DNA of 64,000 nt from Corynebacterium sp. (GTDB lineage: Bacteria; Actinomycetota; Actinomycetes; Mycobacteriales; Mycobacteriaceae): contig NZ_JALAGU010000008.1 of the NCBI RefSeq assembly GCF_022712275.1, positions 29,920 through 93,919 on the forward strand, written 5' to 3'. Of the stretch, positions 49,609-57,510 are shown one piece after another. Under the pieces are notes generated by a model, which saw nothing but the letters and a program-made list of their open reading frames with translations, was not told the DNA's origin and did not search any database. The position numbers and the translations under genes were made by a program. The stretch's first letter is position 1. Every line of letters starts with the position of its first letter.

Positions 49609-50604
49609 ATGACCCTTGCCCTGACCGATACCACCGAGCTCCGCGCCCGCCGGCTCATCGCCCAGCTGCTGGCCCCCTCAGCGGCCCGCCCTGAGCCCGG
49701 GTCTCTGGCGGAGACGGCGACCTGGCTCACCGCCGTACAGGCCCAGAACGCCGCCGCCGGCCGCGAGGCCCTCGCGCTACGCACCGGGTCGGACTCCCTC
49801 TCCCCTGCCGACCTCACCGCGGCCGGTGTCGTGCGCAGCTGGTCCCAGCGCGGCACGCACCACTACCTCCCCGCCCGGGACGTCCGCTGGATCACACTGT
49901 TGTGCTCACCGCGTGTCCAACGCGCCTCGGCGAAGCGCCGGGGACAGCTGGGTCTCACCGACGCCGACGTCGAGCTGGGCCGCGCGTCCCTGCTGGACGC
50001 CCTCGCCGACGGCACCTCCCTGACCCGGACCCAGTGCTACGGGGTCTTCCGGGACGCCGGCGTGGATCCCGACGGTGGACGTGGCCCGCACATGCTCCGC
50101 CACTTCGGCGGCGAGGGCGACATCATCCAGGGCGTCCCTGCCGGGCGGGAGGAGACCTTTGTGCTCCATGACGTCGCCGTCAGTGATCCCGTCAGGCTCA
50201 CCGGCCAGGACGCCCTGGGCACCCTGGCCACCCGCTACTTCCACTCCCGAGGTCCGGCGACGGTGAAGGACTTCGCCTGGTGGACCGGAGTGACCGTCAC
50301 CGACGCGAAGAAGGGCACGGCTCTCGCCGTGGCCTCCGGCTCCGTGACCGAGGCATCCGCGGACGACGGCCGCACGATGTACCTGGCTGACTGGCAGGCG
50401 GATGTCACCGCCGCAGAACTGGCGGACGCCGTCTCCCCGGAGCACGCGGACATCTCCCTGCCCGCCTTCGACGAGTATCTCATGGCCTACACGAACCGCT
50501 CCGACATCATCACCCCGGACGTCACCGTCGAGGTCGGCCCGACGAAGAACGGCCTGGTCCGTCCCAGCGTCCTGCGGGCAGGCGTGGTCACTGGCCGGCG
50601 GTGA
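49609..50604 (+). CDS. Winged-helix AlkZ/HTH_42-like DNA-binding protein, C-terminally short
   Basis: 331 residues. The N-terminus (RLIAQLLAPSAARPEPGSLA, then LTAVQAQNAAAGREALALR) shows the Q-x-Q motif that in AlkZ/YcaQ-family DNA glycosylases is catalytic. Following blocks VVRSWSQRGTHHYLPARDVRW, ARYFHSRGPATVKDFAWWTG and LPAFDEYLMAYTNRSDII are family-like (winged-helix repeats). The end (RPSVLRAGVVTGRR) stops where homologues usually continue about 40-60 residues after a GRVVGTW-type motif, so the C-terminus looks truncated. It overlaps the convergent phosphatase gene by 17 nt. DNA repair role inferred. Confidence 0.75.
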   Translation: MTLALTDTTELRARRLIAQLLAPSAARPEPGSLAETATWLTAVQAQNAAAGREALALRTGSDSLSPADLTAAGVVRSWSQRGTHHYLPARDVRWITLLCSPRVQRASAKRRGQLGLTDADVELGRASLLDALADGTSLTRTQCYGVFRDAGVDPDGGRGPHMLRHFGGEGDIIQGVPAGREETFVLHDVAVSDPVRLTGQDALGTLATRYFHSRGPATVKDFAWWTGVTVTDAKKGTALAVASGSVTEASADDGRTMYLADWQADVTAAELADAVSPEHADISLPAFDEYLMAYTNRSDIITPDVTVEVGPTKNGLVRPSVLRAGVVTGRR

Positions 50605-51412
50605 GGATCCTCGCCTGCTCTTCCGCCTTCGCCAGCAGCTCCTCGCTGGTGAGGTAGCGGCGCTCGAAGGACTTCCAACCCTGGACGTGCATGTGCCACT
50701 CCCCGGTCTCCGGGTCACGACGCGGGTGGGCGAAGCGCACCCACCGGATCTTCGGCTCCACCTCGCCGGTCTCCGGGTTGATGCGCGTGTAGTGCACCAC
50801 CGAGCAGTTGTGGATGGTCATCGTGGGGTCCTTGTCATTCCTGAGGAACTCCTCGTCGCTCCAGCGTTCCAGCACCAGGCGGGTAGACCACATGAAGTCA
50901 CCGTGGGAGACCACGAGGACGTTCTGGTTCTCACTCTCCCGGTGCAGGGTGCTCAGCAGGTTGCGCACCCGGTTCTCTGCTACCTCGGCGATCGACTCGC
51001 CGGCCGGCGGGGACCAGTACAGCGGGTCCTTCCGCTTGAGCAGTGCATTGTGGGAGTACTGCTCCTCGAAGACCGCCCGTGGCAGCGGGGAGATCTCGCC
51101 CCAGGACCGCTCCCGGACCACACGGTTCTCCTCCCAGGACGCGTCCGGGATGCCGAGGGTCGCCGCGGTCTCCCGGGTCCGGACGAACGGCGAGGTGATG
51201 CACCGGTCGAAGTCGTCGATGTTCTCCCGGATCCACTGCCCCGCCGTCTTCGCCTGTGCCACCCCGGCTTCGGTGAGGCGCCAGGACCGGTCGGCGACGA
51301 GCATCGTCGCCTCGGTGAAGAGTCGCTGGTCACCTGCCTTGTCGCGCTTCTGGATGACATTGGCCTCGCTCTGTCCGTGCCGGACGAGGACCAGATTCCT
51401 GGGCATGGTCAT
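50588..51412 (-). CDS. Histidine phosphatase family protein
   Basis: Phosphoglycerate-mutase-like phosphatase, 274 residues from ATG 51412: LVLVRHGQSEANVI near the N-terminus (catalytic His in RHG), ITSPFVRTRETA, WGEISPLPRAVF, and VLVVSHGDFMWSTRL with the second His. The RHG-x-x-E-x-N signature is complete, so the fold is active, but the substrate is not evident. Frame up to 51508 runs through a terminator and is rejected. TATTCT lies 7 nt before the ATG. Confidence 0.85.
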   Translation of the reverse strand: MTMPRNLVLVRHGQSEANVIQKRDKAGDQRLFTEATMLVADRSWRLTEAGVAQAKTAGQWIRENIDDFDRCITSPFVRTRETAATLGIPDASWEENRVVRERSWGEISPLPRAVFEEQYSHNALLKRKDPLYWSPPAGESIAEVAENRVRNLLSTLHRESENQNVLVVSHGDFMWSTRLVLERWSDEEFLRNDKDPTMTIHNCSVVHYTRINPETGEVEPKIRWVRFAHPRRDPETGEWHMHVQGWKSFERRYLTSEELLAKAEEQARILTAGQ

Positions 51413-51419
51413 GCGCCCC

Positions 51420-51425
51420 AGAATA
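51420..51425 (-). promoter_or_regulatory. -10 element TATTCT, probable leaderless start of the phosphatase gene
   Basis: TATTCT, 7 nt, ATG (51412) on the minus strand. Placed just after the tRNA terminator. Confidence 0.5.
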
Positions 51426-51453
51426 GACCGATCGAACCGGAGGCGTCGCACGC

Positions 51454-51504
51454 AGAAAGTCCCGTTCCATTCTGTCCGGGGACAGTATGGGAACGGGACT
51501 TTCT
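51454..51504 (-). terminator. Terminator after the gltX-tRNA Glu/Gln array
   Basis: AGAAAGTCCCGTTCC pairs with GGAACGGGACTTTCT, enclosing an inner CTGTCC-GG-GGACAG stem. On the minus strand it follows the last tRNA-Glu by 6 nt and ends in CTTTCT. It separates the tRNAs from the phosphatase promoter. Confidence 0.85.
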
Positions 51505-51512
51505 TCAAGTGG

Positions 51513-51585
51513 TACTCCGTACGGGATTTGAACCCGTGTTACCGGCGTGAGAGGCCAGCGTCCTAGGCCGCTAGACGAACGGAGC
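51513..51585 (-). tRNA. tRNA-Glu (CTC), with encoded CCA
   Basis: 73 nt, D-loop GGCCTAGG, anticodon CTC, identical to the 51725 copy and one base different from the 49392 copy. Encoded CCA at 51510-51512. Confidence 0.96.
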
Positions 51586-51620
51586 ATATACAGTTGAAAT
51601 ACCGCGAAAAAGTATTTCCG

Positions 51621-51692
51621 CTGGCCTACCAGGACTCGAACCTAGAACGACGGTACCAGAAACCGCTGTGTTGCCAATTACACCATAGGCCA
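51621..51692 (-). tRNA. tRNA-Gln (CTG)
   Basis: 72 nt: acceptor TGGCCTA/TAGGCCA with discriminator G, anticodon stem GCGGT/ACCGT around loop TTCTGGT with anticodon CTG, T-arm TAGGTTCGAGTCCTG. CCA not encoded. Identical to the copy at 51831. Confidence 0.96.
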
Positions 51693-51724
51693 AAAACAAG
51701 GCACTCTCGCGAAAGAATGCGTGG

Positions 51725-51797
51725 TACTCCGTACGGGATTTGAACCCGTGTTACCGGCGTGAGAGGCCAGCGTCCTAGGCCGCTAGACGAACGGAGC
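51725..51797 (-). tRNA. tRNA-Glu (CTC), with encoded CCA
   Basis: 73 nt, same as the 51513 copy, CCA encoded at 51722-51724. Spacing and order show a tandem duplication of a Glu-Gln block. Confidence 0.96.
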
Positions 51798-51830
51798 ATT
51801 GAAAAGTAGAAGGAGATTCCAGCTTTTCAG

Positions 51831-51902
51831 CTGGCCTACCAGGACTCGAACCTAGAACGACGGTACCAGAAACCGCTGTGTTGCCAATTACACCATAGGC
51901 CA
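51831..51902 (-). tRNA. tRNA-Gln (CTG)
   Basis: 72 nt, identical to the 51621 copy. Lies about 120 nt downstream of the gltX stop, so gltX, Gln, Glu, Gln, Glu run in the same direction. A GCGCCC-CTACA-GGGCGC stem at 51973-51989 lies in the gap after gltX, and TACAGT on the minus strand (51961-51966) could be a -10 for the tRNA array. Confidence 0.96.
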
Positions 51903-52024
51903 ATCATTACGACGGTGAAGAAGACTCCGTGAAACGGTGCCCCCTGCCGTGCAACGGGGACTACTGTAGCCCGCGCCCCTACAGGGCGCAAACCTGCAGG
52001 TAGTTCCTGTCCTCTGCCGGTTCC

Positions 52025-53518
52025 CTACTGCTCAGGCGCCACGAAGGGAGTGACGGCCCGGGCCGCACGCAGCCGCGCGAGGGTGGACTCACGGCCCAGC
52101 AGCTCCATGGACTCGAACAGCGGCGGGGAAACCTGCTCGCCGGTCACGGCGACACGCAGTGCACCGTAGGCCTTACGAGGCTTGAGCTCCATGCTCTCGA
52201 TGAGCCGACCACCGACCTTCGCCTCGATGGTCGCGGTGACGAACTCGCCCTCGCCCAGTGCCTCAAGCTCCTCGATGGTGGCGTCGAGCACCTCGACGGC
52301 GTCCTCCTTGAGATTCTTCTTGGCGGCCTTGGGATCAAGCTCCAGGTCGGCGTCCGCGGTGACGAGGAAGCGCAGCAGACCGTCGGCGTCGCCGAGCATC
52401 TTGATGCGGGTCTGGACCAGGTCGGCGGCGAAGGTGAACTTCTCGGCCGGGTAGTCCGCCGGGAAACCCTTGTACTCCTCCAGGTAGCTGCGCAGACGGG
52501 CCGCGAAGTCCGCCGGCTCCAGCAGCCGGATGTGGTCGGCGTTGATCGCCTCGAGCTTCTTCTGGTCGAAGCGGGCCGGGTTCGGCTTCACATCGGCGAC
52601 GTCGAAGTTCGCGATGAGGTCGTCGACGCTGAAGATGTCCTGGTCGGCGGACAGTGACCAGCCCAGCAGGGACAGGTAGTTGATCATGCCCTCGGGGATG
52701 ATGCCGGCGTCCCGGTGGTTGAAGAGGTTGGACTCCGGGTCGCGCTTCGACAGCTTCTTGTTGCCCTCACCCATGACGAACGGCAGGTGGCCGAACTCCG
52801 GAGTGAACTTCGCGACGCCGATGCGCTCCAGCGCCTCGTAGAGGGCGAGCTGGCGCGGGGTCGACGGCAGCAGGTCCTCACCGCGCAGCACATGGGTGAT
52901 CTGCATGAGCGCGTCATCGACCGGGTTGACCAGGGTGTACAGTGGAGCACCGTTGGAACGTGCGACGACGAAGTCAGGCACGTTCGCGGCCTCGACGCTG
53001 ACCTCACCACGGACCAGGTCATTCCAGGTCCAGGTCTTCTGCGGCATCCGCAGCCGCCACACGGGCTTGCGTCCCTCAGCCTCGAAAGCGGCGATCTGGC
53101 CGTCGGTCAGCTCGCGATCGTAGTTGTCGTAGCCGAGCTTGGGGTCGCGGCCGGCGGCCTTGTGTCGCTCCTCGACCTCCTCCGCGGTGGAGTAGGCAGG
53201 GTAGACCTCTCCGGCGTCCTTGAGCTTCTGCAGGACATCGGCGTAGATATCCATACGCTGCGACTGGCGGTACGGGGCGAACGGGCCGCCGACCGGGTCC
53301 ACACCCTCGTCCCAGCTCATCCCGAGCCAGCTCAGCGAGTCGACGATGGCCTGGTAGGACTCCTCGGAGTCGCGGGCGGCGTCGGTGTCCTCGATGCGGA
53401 AGACCAGCTTGCCGCCGGTGTGGCGGGCGTAGGCCCAGTTGAACAGTGCGGTGCGCACCATGCCGACGTGCGGGGTCCCGGTCGGCGACGGGCAGAAACG
53501 GACGCGAATGTCACTCAT
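52025..53518 (-). CDS. gltX: Glutamyl-tRNA synthetase
   Basis: Class I synthetase charging tRNA-Glu. 497 residues with HIGH-type motif PSPTGTPHVGMVRTALFNW near the N-terminus, FRIEDTDAARDSEES, VDDALMQITHVLRGEDLL, and the KMSKS equivalent KKLSKRDPESNLF. The organism shows no glutaminyl-tRNA synthetase in this window; most actinobacteria use a non-discriminating GltX that misacylates tRNA-Gln for repair by GatCAB. tRNA-Gln genes next to gltX fit that picture but do not prove it. Confidence 0.97.
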   Translation of the reverse strand: MSDIRVRFCPSPTGTPHVGMVRTALFNWAYARHTGGKLVFRIEDTDAARDSEESYQAIVDSLSWLGMSWDEGVDPVGGPFAPYRQSQRMDIYADVLQKLKDAGEVYPAYSTAEEVEERHKAAGRDPKLGYDNYDRELTDGQIAAFEAEGRKPVWRLRMPQKTWTWNDLVRGEVSVEAANVPDFVVARSNGAPLYTLVNPVDDALMQITHVLRGEDLLPSTPRQLALYEALERIGVAKFTPEFGHLPFVMGEGNKKLSKRDPESNLFNHRDAGIIPEGMINYLSLLGWSLSADQDIFSVDDLIANFDVADVKPNPARFDQKKLEAINADHIRLLEPADFAARLRSYLEEYKGFPADYPAEKFTFAADLVQTRIKMLGDADGLLRFLVTADADLELDPKAAKKNLKEDAVEVLDATIEELEALGEGEFVTATIEAKVGGRLIESMELKPRKAYGALRVAVTGEQVSPPLFESMELLGRESTLARLRAARAVTPFVAPEQ

Positions 53519-53529
53519 AACCGTCTATT

Positions 53530-54285
53530 TCACCACATCCACTCCCCCGCGACCTCGCCGGTGTAGCCCACCGCCTCCAGATCACACAGCCAGGCATCCA
53601 GCGGCAGAACCCCGCTCTCAGGCACGCAGCGCCCGGGGTCGTCGGCGAGTTGGACATGGGCCGGCAGCTGCCCGTTCCAGCGCAGGCCCTCCAGCCAGTC
53701 GGTGATCCCCTTGTCCCCGACGGTTCCCGCGAGGTGCCACAGATCGGCGAGCAGGCCGGTGCCCGGGGTGGAGTCGATGATCTCGTGGGCGTCAGCGATG
53801 GTCTGCACGGGGTAGTCGGTGGGCCCGGGTTCCGGGCTGCGGCTGGGTTCGATGAGGACGGTCCCCAGGTGTCGCCCGATCACGGACTCTGCGACGGCGG
53901 CGATCCGTTCGCGCTGGGTGTCGGTGATCTGCCGTCCGTCGCGGCCGACGAGGAGATTGAACAGTTCCGCACCCGTCTTGCCCGCGAGGCGCGCGTGCGC
54001 CTCCAGGTGGCGCCGGCTCAGCGGTTCCCGGTGAAGGACGCCGCGCTCCCCGAAGTCCAGGTCCCCTGCCCAGAAGTTCAGGGCGACGAGGGTGAGTTCC
54101 CGCCGTTTCAGTTCCTCGACGAGGTCGTCGACCTGGGTGTCGGTGGGTTCGGGCGTGGTCCAGGGCCACCACAGTTCGATCCGGTCGATGCCGAGGGCAC
54201 GGGCCCGGTCGAAGTCGGGGTCGCCGGGCGGTCGGCCGATGGAGCAGTTGATCGCGGTGCAGTACGCGTCCGGGGCGAGTTTCAC
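53530..54285 (-). CDS. Xylose-isomerase-like TIM-barrel protein (hydroxypyruvate isomerase type)
   Basis: 251 residues. The repeated strand-helix pattern and blocks RIELWWPWTTPEPTDTQVDD, LVALNFWAGDLDFGERGV, TVLIEPSRSPEPGPTDYPV, LLADLWHLAGTVGD and ELPAHVQLADDPGR (GQLPAHVQLADDPGR) are those of the AP-endonuclease-2/hydroxypyruvate isomerase family, with metal-ligand Glu and His candidates (E in LIEPS, H in WHLAG and AHVQLAD). Start GTG 54285; CACACT lies 7 nt upstream, one base off the leaderless pattern. No pathway genes beside it, so the substrate is unknown. 11 nt upstream of the gltX start. Confidence 0.8.
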   Translation of the reverse strand: MKLAPDAYCTAINCSIGRPPGDPDFDRARALGIDRIELWWPWTTPEPTDTQVDDLVEELKRRELTLVALNFWAGDLDFGERGVLHREPLSRRHLEAHARLAGKTGAELFNLLVGRDGRQITDTQRERIAAVAESVIGRHLGTVLIEPSRSPEPGPTDYPVQTIADAHEIIDSTPGTGLLADLWHLAGTVGDKGITDWLEGLRWNGQLPAHVQLADDPGRCVPESGVLPLDAWLCDLEAVGYTGEVAGEWMW

Positions 54286-54368
54286 CTCACCCAGTGTGGC
54301 ACTGTCGCGCCGGCTACTCCGTCAGACCCTGAAACTGAATCTTCTTTCAATCATCGAGGAGTGCTTCC

Positions 54369-55170
54369 ACGTACACCACCACCGTCCACGGTGCCCACGA
54401 CGTCCGTTTCGACAAGCTCACCCCGGCCTCCCCCGGTTCCGGCGAGGTCCGGATCCGCCCCGCCTTCAACGGCATCTGCGGCTCGGGCATCCACCTCATC
54501 GACGATCCGGAGACCTCCGGCTGCATCCTGCAGCTCAGCGCGCTGGTGGAGCCGATGGCCGTGGCATGGCACGCGGTCCGCCTCGCCGAGGTCACCCCGG
54601 AGGACGCCGTGGTCATCGCCGGTGCCGGCCCCATCGGACTGGGGCTGTTTCTCGCATTGCGGGCACAGGGCGGGCACAGGGGGGGTGGAGAACGTGGTCC
54701 TCTCCGAACCCTCGGCGGAGCGTCAGGAGGCCGCCGCAGCGCTCGGTGCACAGGTCGTCGACGCCACCGCACCCGATTCCTCGGCGCAGGTGCGGGCACT
54801 CGTCAGCCCGGAGCGTCCGACCGTCGGATTCGATGCCGCCGGGTCCGCGGCAGCCTTCACCGCCGTACTGCGCCTGCTGGGCCTGCTGGGCCTGCTGGGC
54901 CTGCTGGGCCTGCTGGGCCGGATGGTGGTCGTGGCGATCCACACCCGTGAGTTCCCCTTCAACCCGACGATGGTGCTGCTCGCCCGGGAGCGGTCGGTTT
55001 TGCACAGCTACGCCTGTCCGGCGGCCGACTTCCGCGAGGTCATCGACGCGATGGCGCAGGGCCACTACCCCACCACCGGTTGGGTCGTGACGCGTCCGGC
55101 CCGTGAACTGGAGGACGATGTCGAGGAGCTCAAGGACGGTCGGGGCACCAAAGTGCCGCTGGAGATCTGA
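54369..55170 (+). pseudogene. Zinc-type alcohol/butanediol dehydrogenase, decayed
   Basis: Three lesions are visible. First, a GAGGAG site 7 nt before ACG (54369) in the correct frame, where homologues have ATG (encoding MYTTTVHGAHDVRFDKLTP). Second, a large internal deletion joins FNGICGSGIHLIDD to LSALVEPMAVAWHAV, removing the metal-binding and structural-zinc region. Third, a frameshift in a G-run near 54670-54690 moves the reading frame from ALRAQGGH to VENVVLSEPSAERQEAAAAL. The last part ends ELKDGRGTKVPLEI at 55170. The original enzyme was probably an (R,R)-butanediol dehydrogenase type. A 9-bp repeat coding L-L-G lies at 54873-54917. Confidence 0.8.
54873..54917. repeat. 9-bp tandem repeat in the ADH pseudogene
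   Basis: Five perfect copies of CCTGCTGGG, encoding five Leu-Leu-Gly units where homologues have a short loop. Confidence 0.9.
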
Positions 55171-55179
55171 CCCCTCCCG

Positions 55180-55185
55180 TACCAT
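55180..55185 (+). promoter_or_regulatory. -10 element TACCAT, probable leaderless start of the SDR gene
   Basis: TACCAT, 7 nt, ATG (55193). It lies just after the ADH remnant stop. Confidence 0.45.
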
Positions 55186-55192
55186 CGGCCTC

Positions 55193-55954
55193 ATGAGGTC
55201 CCTGAACACTCCCGCGTCCGGCATCTCCCGCGTCGCCGTGGTCACCGGCGCCGGCGGTGGCCTGGGCCGTGCCTTCTCCACCGCCCTGGCCCGTGACGGC
55301 TGGACCGTCGCCGCCCTGGGCCGCACCCTGTCCTCACTCAGCGAGACAGTGACCGCCTGTGCGTCCGCCAGTGCCGCCGCCGACAGTCCCCGGCCACACT
55401 CCGCGGTGGTCTGCGACGTCACCGACGAGGCCTCGGTCACCGAGGCGGTCCGTACCGTCACCGGCCGCTATGGCCGGCTCGACCTGCTGGTCAACAACGC
55501 CGGCACGCCCGGCCCCACCGGCCGCATCGACGGGGTGGACGCGGCGACCTTCGAACACACCCTGCGTACCAACACCCTCGGCACCTTCCTGTGCACCCGG
55601 GAGGTCTTCGCCTGGATGGCGTCCCACGGCGGGGGCCGGATCATCAACAACGGGTCCATCGCCGCCCATGCCCCGCGCGCCGGAGTCGCCGCCTATGCCG
55701 CGTCGAAGGCCGCCGTGGCGTCCCTCACCGTCTCCACCGCGCTCGACGGCCGTGACGTCGGGATCACCGCCACCGAACTGGATATCGGCAACGCCCGTAC
55801 GGAGCTGCTGTCCACCTTCAGCTCCACCGAGCCGATGTTCGACGCCACCGAGGCGGCCCGGCTGCTCGTCACCGTCGCAGACCTGCCGGCGGATGTCAGC
55901 GTGGACACGGTGACCGTCACCGCGACGGGGATGCCCTATCTGGGGCGAGGATAG
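55193..55954 (+). CDS. Short-chain dehydrogenase/reductase
   Basis: 253 residues from ATG 55193. SDR motifs: VVTGAGGGLGRAFSTALARD (TGxxxGxG), VCDVTDEASVTEAV, LDLLVNNAGTPGPTG (NNAG), INNGSIAAHAPRAGVAAYAASKAA (Ser, Tyr and Lys catalytic: Y-A-A-S-K). Cofactor preference and substrate cannot be told. The frame extending to 55103 overlaps the ADH remnant and is discarded. Neighbours suggest no pathway. Confidence 0.9.
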   Translation: MRSLNTPASGISRVAVVTGAGGGLGRAFSTALARDGWTVAALGRTLSSLSETVTACASASAAADSPRPHSAVVCDVTDEASVTEAVRTVTGRYGRLDLLVNNAGTPGPTGRIDGVDAATFEHTLRTNTLGTFLCTREVFAWMASHGGGRIINNGSIAAHAPRAGVAAYAASKAAVASLTVSTALDGRDVGITATELDIGNARTELLSTFSSTEPMFDATEAARLLVTVADLPADVSVDTVTVTATGMPYLGRG

Positions 55955-55989
55955 CGACGACGTGATTTCTGTCACCCGTGACCGCTGGG

Positions 55990-55995
55990 TACGGT
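55990..55995 (+). promoter_or_regulatory. -10 element TACGGT, probable leaderless start of menF
   Basis: TACGGT, 7 nt, GTG (56003). Confidence 0.45.
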
Positions 55996-56002
55996 TGTCT
56001 GC

Positions 56003-57145
56003 GTGACCTACCTCGACCGCCCCGCGACCGCCCCGGACTTCCTGTTGTCGCGCTCCTCCGGAAGCCTGCGCACGCGCGGGTCCCGGGCGAACTGGCCGGA
56101 TCCGTTCGAGGCCGCGACCGCACTGCGCAACGGGGACGCCGGGCTCATCGTCGGCGCGGTCCCCTTCGACACCGCCAACCGGGCGGCACTGACCGTCCCG
56201 GAGGTCATCACCGAATCCGAGGGGCCGCTGGAGCCGCCGGCGCACTACCGCGGTCTGGACGCCGGACAGAAGGCCGAGGTCCTCTCGGTGACCCCGCTGA
56301 CCACCAGCGAGGAGCACCAGACCACGGCGGCGGCGGCGATCGCCACGATCCAGAACTCGACCCTGGAGAAGGTGGTGCTGGCCCGCGCGGTCGACGTCGA
56401 GTTCGCCGAGGAGGTCGACCCGCTGCTCATCGCGGCCCGGATGATCGACCTCTCCGCCCGCCGGGACGGCTTCGCCGTGGACCTGGGCGCGACCGGACGC
56501 CACGACGACAAGGACACCATGCTCGTGGGCTCCTCCCCCGAACTGCTGATCCGACGCCGCGGCACCACCGTGGAGGCCCTGCCTCTGGCGGGCTCGGCGG
56601 CGCGACTGCGTGACCGGGACGCCGATGTGACGGTCGGCCGGATGCTCCAGGACTCGGTCAAGGACCTCTCAGAGCATCGCTGGGTCACCGACCACTATGA
56701 ACGGGTCCTGTCCCCGGTCTGCACGGAGCTGTCGGTCCCGGACCGCCCGGAGCTGATCCAGACCAACGAGATGTGGCACCTGGGCACACGGATCCAGGGC
56801 ACGGTGCCGGAGGACGGCCCCTCCGCCCTGGATCTGGCTCTCATGCTGCACCCCACCCCAGCGGTCGGCGGGTACCCCACCCATGAGGCCCTCGGGATCA
56901 TCGACGAGGTCGAGGAGCCGCGGGACTTCTACGCCGGTTTCGTCGGCTGGTGCCGCGACAACGGTGACGGCGAGTACATGGTCTCCATCCGCTGTGCCGA
57001 GGTCGCCGGAGCCGGTGCCCGGGCATGGGCCGGTGGCGGGATCGTGGCGAACTCCTCGGCGTCCGCCGAAGCCGCGGAGACCACCGCGAAGCTCCAGACC
57101 GCTCTGCGGGCCCTCAATGTGCCGGCAGCACTGCGCGCGGTGTAG
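56003..57145 (+). CDS. menF: Isochorismate synthase
   Basis: Chorismate-utilising enzyme making isochorismate for menaquinone or a siderophore. 380 residues with the C-terminal chorismate-binding blocks: TLEKVVLARAVDV with the catalytic Lys, VGSSPELLIRRRG, EALPLAGSAAR, HRWVTDHYERVL, MLHPTPAVGG, FYAGFVGWCRDNGDGEYMV and AWAGGGIVANSSASAE. Menaquinone versus siderophore use is not decided by neighbours. Start GTG 56003 with a TACGGT hexamer 7 nt upstream and no Shine-Dalgarno. Confidence 0.9.
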   Translation: MTYLDRPATAPDFLLSRSSGSLRTRGSRANWPDPFEAATALRNGDAGLIVGAVPFDTANRAALTVPEVITESEGPLEPPAHYRGLDAGQKAEVLSVTPLTTSEEHQTTAAAAIATIQNSTLEKVVLARAVDVEFAEEVDPLLIAARMIDLSARRDGFAVDLGATGRHDDKDTMLVGSSPELLIRRRGTTVEALPLAGSAARLRDRDADVTVGRMLQDSVKDLSEHRWVTDHYERVLSPVCTELSVPDRPELIQTNEMWHLGTRIQGTVPEDGPSALDLALMLHPTPAVGGYPTHEALGIIDEVEEPRDFYAGFVGWCRDNGDGEYMVSIRCAEVAGAGARAWAGGGIVANSSASAEAAETTAKLQTALRALNVPAALRAV

Positions 57146-57306
57146 AAGTCCCCCGGAAACCTCTGTATCCAGCCTTGTGACTTGACCAGCAGTTGCGTAA
57201 TCGACGTTCCGGAACAGCGGCCAGAAACATGGTCGGAAGGCGTCACAGACGCCGGACCGGTCGACGATCGGTCGACCACCAGACACCTGCTGACAAGGAC
57301 ACATCC

Positions 57307-57441
57307 ATGAAGCTCCGTTAGAGCATCCTCTCCCTCGGATCCTCCGCGTGAACCGACAACCCGTTCGACACCATCGCGAGCATCTCCACCGTCATCGGCC
57401 TGGGCAACGCGCTCAACATCCAGCTGCCGAAGCTCCCCTGA
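57307..57441 (+). pseudogene. 44-codon ORF with two in-frame stop codons
   Basis: AAGGA lies 8 nt before ATG 57307. Reading gives MKLR-(TAG)-SILSLGSSA-(TGA)-TDNPFDTIASISTVIGLGNA, then LNIQLPKLP and a real stop at 57441. Both internal stops are one base from TGG, so a Trp-containing 44-residue peptide may once have been encoded. A perfect 16-bp terminator begins 15 nt later. Small porin-like peptides of 40-60 residues occur in corynebacteria, but I do not recognise this one. The rest of the 365-nt gap (57146-57510) holds a TTGTGA-17-TAATCG promoter-like pair (57176) and the terminator. Decayed gene or recoding candidate. Confidence 0.35.
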
Positions 57442-57456
57442 TCCGGCAGTGACGAC

Positions 57457-57492
57457 GGACGCCCCGACCTCCCGGTGGAGGTCGGGGCGTCC
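57457..57492. terminator. Perfect terminator after the small ORF, also facing the Odx-like gene
   Basis: GGACGCCCCGACCTCC / CGGT / GGAGGTCGGGGCGTCC: a 16-bp perfect stem followed on plus by TTCT. It lies between the convergent small ORF and the FAH-family gene and could end both. Confidence 0.85.
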
Positions 57493-57510
57493 TTCTGTGC
57501 GCCGGTAGCT

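Noticed and set aside
54546..54950. 134-codon ORF beginning MEPMAVAWHAV as an intact small dehydrogenase
   Set aside because: It begins in the middle of an ADH domain and runs out of frame after the G-run, ending in Arg/Gly-rich nonsense sequence.
53650..55170. Single 506-codon plus-strand frame joining the region opposite the isomerase gene with the ADH remnant
   Set aside because: The first half is antisense to the TIM-barrel gene and only the last part carries dehydrogenase-like sequence after a frameshift; it is not one protein.
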